DNA of 37,054 nt from Streptomyces sporangiiformans (GTDB taxonomy: Bacteria > Actinomycetota > Actinomycetes > Streptomycetales > Streptomycetaceae): positions 1-37,054 of the forward strand of contig NZ_VCHX02000088.1 of the NCBI RefSeq assembly GCF_005768555.2, in the 5' to 3' direction. Made by a program: the position numbers and the translations under genes. Numbering within the stretch: position 1 is the first letter of the stretch; every line of letters starts with the position of its first letter. Of the stretch, positions 32,839-37,054 are shown in pieces. The notes beneath the pieces are model-generated. The model saw only the letters and a list, made by a program, of their open reading frames with translations. It was not told where the DNA came from and did not search any database.

Positions 32839-34224
32839 TCAGGCGGTCACCCAGTAGGTGCGCGTGTTGGTGAACTCGCGGATGCCGACGGCGGCCAGCT
32901 CACGGCCGTATCCGCTGCGCTTGGTGCCGCCGAAGGGCAGGCGCGGGTCGGAGGCGACGATCGCGTTGACGAAGGCCGCCCCGCTGGTGATACGGCGGGC
33001 GAGGGCGACGCCGCGACCGGGGTCGGCCGTCCATACGCTCAGGCCGAGCCCGTACGCCGTGGCGTTCGCGAGACGTACGGCGTCCTCGTCGTCCTGGGCG
33101 AGGGCGATGGCGGCGAGCGGGCCGAAGGTCTCCTCGTCGAAGGCGGGCATGCCCGGGCCGGTGTCCGCCAGCACGGTCGGCCGGTAGAACCAGCCGTCGC
33201 CGGGGAGCGGTTCGCCTCCGGTCAGCAGGCGGGCCCCGGCGGCGACGGACTTCTCGACCTGCCGCTGGATCGCCGCCCGCAGGTCGTCGCGGGCGAGCGG
33301 GCCGACCTGGGTCTGCCGTTCGCGCGGGTCGCCGACGCGCAGGGCTTCGACTCCCGCCACGAACGCGGCGGTGAAGGCGTCCGCGACGGAGGCGGTGACG
33401 ATGAACCGCTTCGCGCACACGCAGCTCTGGCCGGAGTTGGTGAAGCGCGCCCTCACCGCCGCCGTGGCCGCGGCCTCGACATCCGCGTCGCCCAGGACGA
33501 CGAAGGCGTCCGAACCGCCCAGCTCCAGAACGGACTTCTTCGCCGCACGTCCGGCCGCCGATCCGACGGCCGCGCCCGCCCGGTTGCTCCCGGTGAGGGT
33601 GACGGCGGCGACGCGGTCGTCCTCGATGAGCCGGGCGATGACCTCGGGCACGTCGCCGTCGGCGATCACGAGCGTGGTCACCAGGTGTGCGGGGAAACCC
33701 GCTGCGACGAAGAGGTCCCGCAGGGCGAGCGCGCTGCCGGTGACGTTGGAGGCGTGCTTGAGCAGGACGCCGTTGCCCGCCACCAGTGAGGGGATGGCGA
33801 AGCGCATGACCTGCCAGACGGGGAAGTTCCACGGCATGACCGCCAGCACGAGTCCGGCCGGCTCGTACGCCACCCAGGCTTCCGCCCCGTCGACCTCGAC
33901 ACGCTCGTCGGCGAGGATGCCGGGCCCTTGCCGGGCGTAGTACTCGGCCGTCACCGCCGACTTCTCGACCTCCGCCTCGGCCTCTCCCACCGGCTTGCCC
34001 ATTTCCGCGACGGCCAGGGCAGCGAGGTGGTCCTTGTGCTCGCGCAGGGTGCGGGCCAGGCGGTCGGCGTGTGCTGCCCGCTCGGTGACCGGGACCATCG
34101 CCCAGGCACGGCTTGCGGCGTGCGCCCGTGCGACGGCGGTCTCGATGCGTTCGGTGTCCCAGGCTTCGTACGTCGATATCCGCCTGCCGGTCGCGGGGTT
34201 GAGGGTCTCGATGGTGCCGCTCAT
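32839..34224 (-). CDS. NAD(P)-dependent aldehyde dehydrogenase (succinate-semialdehyde dehydrogenase-like)
   Basis: 461 aa. PWNFP at 131-135, cofactor region TGSNRAGAAVG (~211-221), the general base Glu234 in LELGGSD, and the nucleophile Cys268 in NSGQSC. The end GTKRSGYGRELAAVGIREFTNTRTYWV is typical of the SSADH branch, as is the length. ATG at 34224 overlaps the cupin gene stop by 4 bases (ATGA). Last gene of the GntR-linked operon; it would oxidise an aldehyde formed upstream in the pathway. Confidence 0.93.
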   Translation of the reverse strand: MSGTIETLNPATGRRISTYEAWDTERIETAVARAHAASRAWAMVPVTERAAHADRLARTLREHKDHLAALAVAEMGKPVGEAEAEVEKSAVTAEYYARQGPGILADERVEVDGAEAWVAYEPAGLVLAVMPWNFPVWQVMRFAIPSLVAGNGVLLKHASNVTGSALALRDLFVAAGFPAHLVTTLVIADGDVPEVIARLIEDDRVAAVTLTGSNRAGAAVGSAAGRAAKKSVLELGGSDAFVVLGDADVEAAATAAVRARFTNSGQSCVCAKRFIVTASVADAFTAAFVAGVEALRVGDPRERQTQVGPLARDDLRAAIQRQVEKSVAAGARLLTGGEPLPGDGWFYRPTVLADTGPGMPAFDEETFGPLAAIALAQDDEDAVRLANATAYGLGLSVWTADPGRGVALARRITSGAAFVNAIVASDPRLPFGGTKRSGYGRELAAVGIREFTNTRTYWVTA

Positions 34225-34655
34225 GCGGTGGGCGCCCCTCCCTTGTCGTGCTCGGAGAGGTGCTCGAAGGTCTCGCCGGTGGCGGTGATGGTGCGGGTCA
34301 CGTCCCGGCCGCCGTACACCCAGTAGATACGCATGACGCCCTCGCCTCGGTTGAAGAACCGGTGCGGGATGCCGGCCGGGACCCAGGTCGCCTGGCCGGC
34401 CTCGAGGTCGAAGAACTCGCCGTCGATCTCCGCGGTCGCCCGGCCTTCGAGGATCAGGACCGACTCCTCGACGTTGTGGCTGTGCAGGGGCAGGCCGGTG
34501 CCGGGCTGGAACACCGTCTGGCCGGTCGTGATGACGGCCTGCTCCGAGTTCCACTTGCCGACGTAGGGGATGGTGGCGACACCGCCGCCGCGGTCGAAGC
34601 GTTCGACCTCGTCGGGGTGAATGAGCAGGTTCGGCGGGGCGGGCTTGGCGCACAT
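34221..34655 (-). CDS. Cupin domain protein
   Basis: 144 aa single-domain cupin. Motif 1 is GLPLHSHNVEESVLILEGRATAEIDGE (~residues 54-80, with HxH and Glu metal ligands). Motif 2 is AGIPHRFFNRGEG (~94-106). Such proteins can be metal-dependent isomerases, dioxygenases or small-molecule sensors. It sits between the ABM gene (24-base gap) and the aldehyde dehydrogenase (ATGA overlap), so a catabolic step is likely. Confidence 0.88.
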   Translation of the reverse strand: MCAKPAPPNLLIHPDEVERFDRGGGVATIPYVGKWNSEQAVITTGQTVFQPGTGLPLHSHNVEESVLILEGRATAEIDGEFFDLEAGQATWVPAGIPHRFFNRGEGVMRIYWVYGGRDVTRTITATGETFEHLSEHDKGGAPTA

Positions 34656-34679
34656 GGGAAGTGAGCTCCGATCGGTCCG

Positions 34680-34982
34680 TCAGGAGTGGTGGAACAGGCG
34701 GCGGGAGAGGGTGTTGACCTGGCTGCCGGGGACCACGTACTCGGCCGCCGCTTGGCGCCAGACCTTGAAGTGGGGTGCGGCGCGGTGGGCCTCGACGGCG
34801 GCCTCGTCGTCGTAGATCTCGTGGAAGACGAAGTGGTGGTCGTCCGCCAGGTCGCAGACGACGTCGAAGGAGCGGCAGCCGGGCTCGTCGGTGAAGGAGC
34901 GCTCGGCGTTCTCCTCGATGGCCTTGAGGAAGTCGTCACGGCGGCCGGGGACGACCTGGAGGGACACGGTCAGCGCGATCAT
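34680..34982 (-). CDS. ABM-domain (antibiotic biosynthesis monooxygenase-like) protein
   Basis: 100 aa. The ferredoxin-like ABM pattern is present: IALTVSLQVVPGRRDDFLKAIEENAERSFTDEPGCRSFDV, then HHFVFHEIYDDEAAVEAHRAAPHFKVW. Cofactor-free quinol monooxygenases and LsrG/isomerase-type enzymes share this fold. ATG at 34982 overlaps the Ldh2 stop by 4 bases (ATGA). Part of the GntR-linked operon; reaction unknown. Confidence 0.9.
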   Translation of the reverse strand: MIALTVSLQVVPGRRDDFLKAIEENAERSFTDEPGCRSFDVVCDLADDHHFVFHEIYDDEAAVEAHRAAPHFKVWRQAAAEYVVPGSQVNTLSRRLFHHS

Positions 34983-36124
34983 GCGGAAAGCTCCTCGGAG
35001 GCGGACTTGGGGGCGGACTCGGGGGCGGACTCGGGGGCGGACTCGGGGGCGGACTCGGGGGTGGGGGTGGTCAGGGGTATGGCGGTGGGCAGGCGTACGG
35101 CGGTGGCGTCGGCGATGCGCGCGAGGGAGGCCCAGGTGTCGTCGACGACCGTGATGCCCTCGGTGCGCAGGCGCTCGGCGGTACGGACCTCCGGTTCGCC
35201 GGGGACGAAGATCTCGGCCGTGCCGGGGGCGGCCGGGGTGGACTTGGTCTCCTCGATCAGGTCCACCATCCGCCGCTCGAACTCGGCCGGCTCGGCCATC
35301 GACCTGATGTCGACGCAGATCAGCAGGTGACCGACGCCGCTGCGGCCGGAGGGGTGGTAGGGGCCGACGACGGAAGAGCCGAAGGCACTGCCGGTCAGCA
35401 CGCCCGCCAGCACGTCGAACATGAAGGAGATGGCGTAACCCTTGTGGCCGGCCATGGGCAGGATCAGACCCTCGATGGCGCGGCGCGGGTCGGTGGTCGG
35501 CATGCCGTCCGCGTCGGCGGCCCAGCCCTCCGGAATCGGCTCGCCGCGCTCCTGGGCGTGGTAGATCTTGCCGCGCGCGACGGCGGTGTTGGCGATATCC
35601 ATCACGACCGTGCCGTAGCGGCCTCCCGGGGCGGCGATCGACCACGGGTTGGTGCCGACGCGCTTCTCCCGGCCGCCCCACGGGGCCATCGCCGGACTGG
35701 CGTTGGTGGCCAGCAGCGCCACGCAGCCCTGCTCGGCGGCCTTGCGGGTGAAGTACGCGGCCGTTCCGAAGTGACCGGAGTCGCGCACCGCGACCGCGCT
35801 GATCCCGTGGCGACGGGCGCGCTCCACGCCCCACGTCACCGCGCGGTCGGCCAGCACCTGGCCGAGACCGTCGCGGCCGTCCACGACGAGTACGGCGCCG
35901 TTGTCGGTCACGATCTGCGGGGAGGCGACCGCGGCGGTCGCTCCGCTCTCGATCCGGCTGAGGTACCACGGCAGGCGCAGCATCCCGTGGGACGGATGCC
36001 CCCACAACTCCGCGGTGACCAGGGTGTCCGCGAGCAGACGGGCGTCCGCGGGCGGAACGCCGTGGGCTTCGGTGGTGGCGGCGGCGAACCCCATCAGGTC
36101 GGCGGCGCCGACGGTATGCGGCAT
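34979..36124 (-). CDS. Ldh2-family dehydrogenase (malate/L-lactate/sulfolactate/ureidoglycolate type)
   Basis: 381 aa. HPSHGMLRLPWYL (~residues 42-54) and the catalytic His in AVRDSGHFGTAAYFTRKAA (~111-129) are family signatures, with NPWSIAAPGG and GHKGYAISFMFDVLAGVLTG further on. Family members oxidise 2-hydroxy acids or reduce 2-keto acids with NAD(P). The C-terminus carries a (PESA)n repeat tail. ATG at 36124. First gene of the four-gene operon, preceded by a CTGTATACAG operator and the GntR gene. Confidence 0.92.
   Translation of the reverse strand: MPHTVGAADLMGFAAATTEAHGVPPADARLLADTLVTAELWGHPSHGMLRLPWYLSRIESGATAAVASPQIVTDNGAVLVVDGRDGLGQVLADRAVTWGVERARRHGISAVAVRDSGHFGTAAYFTRKAAEQGCVALLATNASPAMAPWGGREKRVGTNPWSIAAPGGRYGTVVMDIANTAVARGKIYHAQERGEPIPEGWAADADGMPTTDPRRAIEGLILPMAGHKGYAISFMFDVLAGVLTGSAFGSSVVGPYHPSGRSGVGHLLICVDIRSMAEPAEFERRMVDLIEETKSTPAAPGTAEIFVPGEPEVRTAERLRTEGITVVDDTWASLARIADATAVRLPTAIPLTTPTPESAPESAPESAPESAPKSASEELSA
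35001..35060 (-). repeat. 12-bp tandem repeat (5 units) at the 3' end of the Ldh2 gene
   Basis: GCGGACTCGGGG units (the first GCGGACTTGGGG) at 35001, 35013, 35025, 35037 and 35049 encode PESA/PKSA repeats in the tail. The unit is a multiple of three, so copy changes would not shift frame. Confidence 0.8.
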
Positions 36125-36174
36125 AAGACGGCCTTCGCATCGAGAAGACGGGCGGTGCGTTGCTGTATGCACTC

Positions 36175-36184
36175 CTGTATACAG
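36175..36184. promoter_or_regulatory. Candidate GntR operator before the Ldh2 operon
   Basis: CTGTATACAG, a perfect palindrome 51 bases upstream of the Ldh2 start. A half-like CTGTATGC lies 12 bases nearer the gene (36163-36170). The same palindrome precedes the GntR gene. Confidence 0.65.
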
Positions 36185-36226
36185 CACTGGATGCGCGAAA
36201 ACCACAGGTACAGAGAGCAGGACGAC

Positions 36227-36952
36227 TCAGCGGGCCACGTCCACCTGGACGTCCACGCCGATCGCGAGGTCCTGGCCGGTCAGGCTGTCGATGAGTGCCT
36301 GCAACGTCTGCGCCAGGTGGTGCCGGGAGGCCGCCTCCGCCGCCTGGGCGTCTCCCTGCGTGATGGCCTTCAGCATCGCGCGGTGCTCCTCCAGCGACGT
36401 CAGCATGCGGCGCGGCCCGCTGTGCGAGAGGTGCCGCAGGCGTACGGTCTGGCTGCGCAGGTCACGAATCGTGCGGGCGAGGTAGGGATTGCGGCAGGCG
36501 GCGATGACCTCCTGGTCGAAGCCCTCGGTCACCTCGTAGAACTGCTGGAACGACCGCGCCTGCGCGCCGGCGTCCAGCGCGCGGAACGACTCGTCGAACT
36601 CCTCCAGCCGCTCCAGCAGTTCACGGAACGGCACCAGCTCGCGCTGGTCGGCCGCCCCCGCCGTGGCGACCGACGCGGCGGCCCGGGGCTCCAGCAGCAT
36701 CCGGAACTCGAACAGGGCACGCACACCGCCCAGCGAGATCGCGGCCACCCGGGCCACCTCACCCGGCACGAAGTCGACCAGCCCCTCCCCGGCAAGCCGC
36801 CGGATGGCCTCCCGCACCGGCGTCCGCGAGGCGCCCAGTTCCTCACCCAGCTGGACCTCGCTCAGCTTGGCCCCCGGACGCAGCCGCAGCGACTCGATGT
36901 CACCCTTCAACCGCTCGTAGACCGCTTCGCTCTTGCCAGTCGCCCGGACCAT
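36227..36952 (-). CDS. GntR family (FadR/FCD subfamily) transcriptional regulator
   Basis: 241 aa. Winged helix at residues ~8-72 (YERLKGDIESLRLRPGAKLSEVQLGEELGASRTPVREAIRRLAGEGLV). The all-helical FCD ligand domain is at ~80-225, with metal-ligand-like residues in FDQEVIAACRNPYL and LEEHRAMLKAITQGDAQAAEAASRHHL. The ATG at 36952 follows AGGGAG. It is transcribed towards the Ldh2 operon with 102 bases between. The operator pair indicates autoregulation and control of the operon. Confidence 0.94.
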   Translation of the reverse strand: MVRATGKSEAVYERLKGDIESLRLRPGAKLSEVQLGEELGASRTPVREAIRRLAGEGLVDFVPGEVARVAAISLGGVRALFEFRMLLEPRAAASVATAGAADQRELVPFRELLERLEEFDESFRALDAGAQARSFQQFYEVTEGFDQEVIAACRNPYLARTIRDLRSQTVRLRHLSHSGPRRMLTSLEEHRAMLKAITQGDAQAAEAASRHHLAQTLQALIDSLTGQDLAIGVDVQVDVAR

Positions 36953-36982
36953 GAAACTCCCTGTCCATCCCGCCGCACACTC

Positions 36983-36996
36983 ACCTGTATACAGGT
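36983..36996. promoter_or_regulatory. Candidate GntR autoregulatory operator
   Basis: ACCTGTATACAGGT, a perfect 14-bp palindrome 31-44 bases upstream of the GntR start. Its core CTGTATACAG is repeated before the Ldh2 operon. Confidence 0.65.
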
Positions 36997-37054
36997 TACG
37001 GCGTGCGACGTGCGGAGGCGTACGTGCGTGCCGGGCCCCGAGCCGTCATGGCTC

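Overview
The window is high-GC actinobacterial chromosome, almost certainly Streptomyces. The signs are codon bias, GTG/TTG starts, 4-bp ATGA/GTGA gene overlaps, a Streptomyces-type short interspersed repeat, a rare TTA codon, and the futalosine menaquinone block arranged as in S. coelicolor (mqnE, AsnC-type regulator, ubiX, mqnP, ubiD).

Left part (1-4768): a leftward menaquinone run, ubiD > mqnP > ubiX > Lrp/AsnC regulator > mqnE (cut by the window edge), with a divergent small membrane protein. 4854-7719: an Erm-type 23S rRNA methyltransferase whose upstream region carries a 12-codon, apparently leaderless upstream ORF and competing hairpins. Divergent to it are a cytosine-deaminase-like enzyme and an overlapping 2OG-Fe(II)/IPNS-like oxygenase, followed convergently by a small SRPBCC protein. 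7757-9327: an ECF sigma factor translationally coupled to a CU044_5270-type membrane protein. 9461-13782: the system II cytochrome c maturation operon resA > ccdA > resB > ccsB, which fits the respiratory theme of the menaquinone genes. 13849-17522: a NodB-like lipoprotein, then hemL coupled to a histidine phosphatase. 17877-18308: a small unrecognised protein next to hemL.

Right part (18.3-37 kb) is accessory in character. A divergent XRE-cupin regulator / SAM methyltransferase pair is bracketed by two copies of a 41-bp hairpin repeat. A CocE/S15-type hydrolase with an in-frame TTA codon diverges from an AbgT-family transporter that has its own ArsR-type regulator. gdhA, two coupled SDR dehydrogenases and a divergent LysR regulator follow; the LysR intergenic region holds a 17-bp-periodic array. 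Next to LysR is a flavin monooxygenase with a T-N11-A palindrome centred near -65 of a candidate promoter. An arsO-like flavoprotein and an arsI-like C-As lyase form a two-gene organoarsenical operon with Cys-rich tails. Last is a GntR-controlled catabolic operon (Ldh2 dehydrogenase > ABM monooxygenase > cupin > aldehyde dehydrogenase), with the same CTGTATACAG palindrome in front of both the GntR gene and the operon.

Most interesting: the Erm leader/attenuator with a WhiB7-like promoter, and the GntR operon as an unassigned catabolic pathway. All functional calls rest on reading motifs and gene order; no database search was possible.
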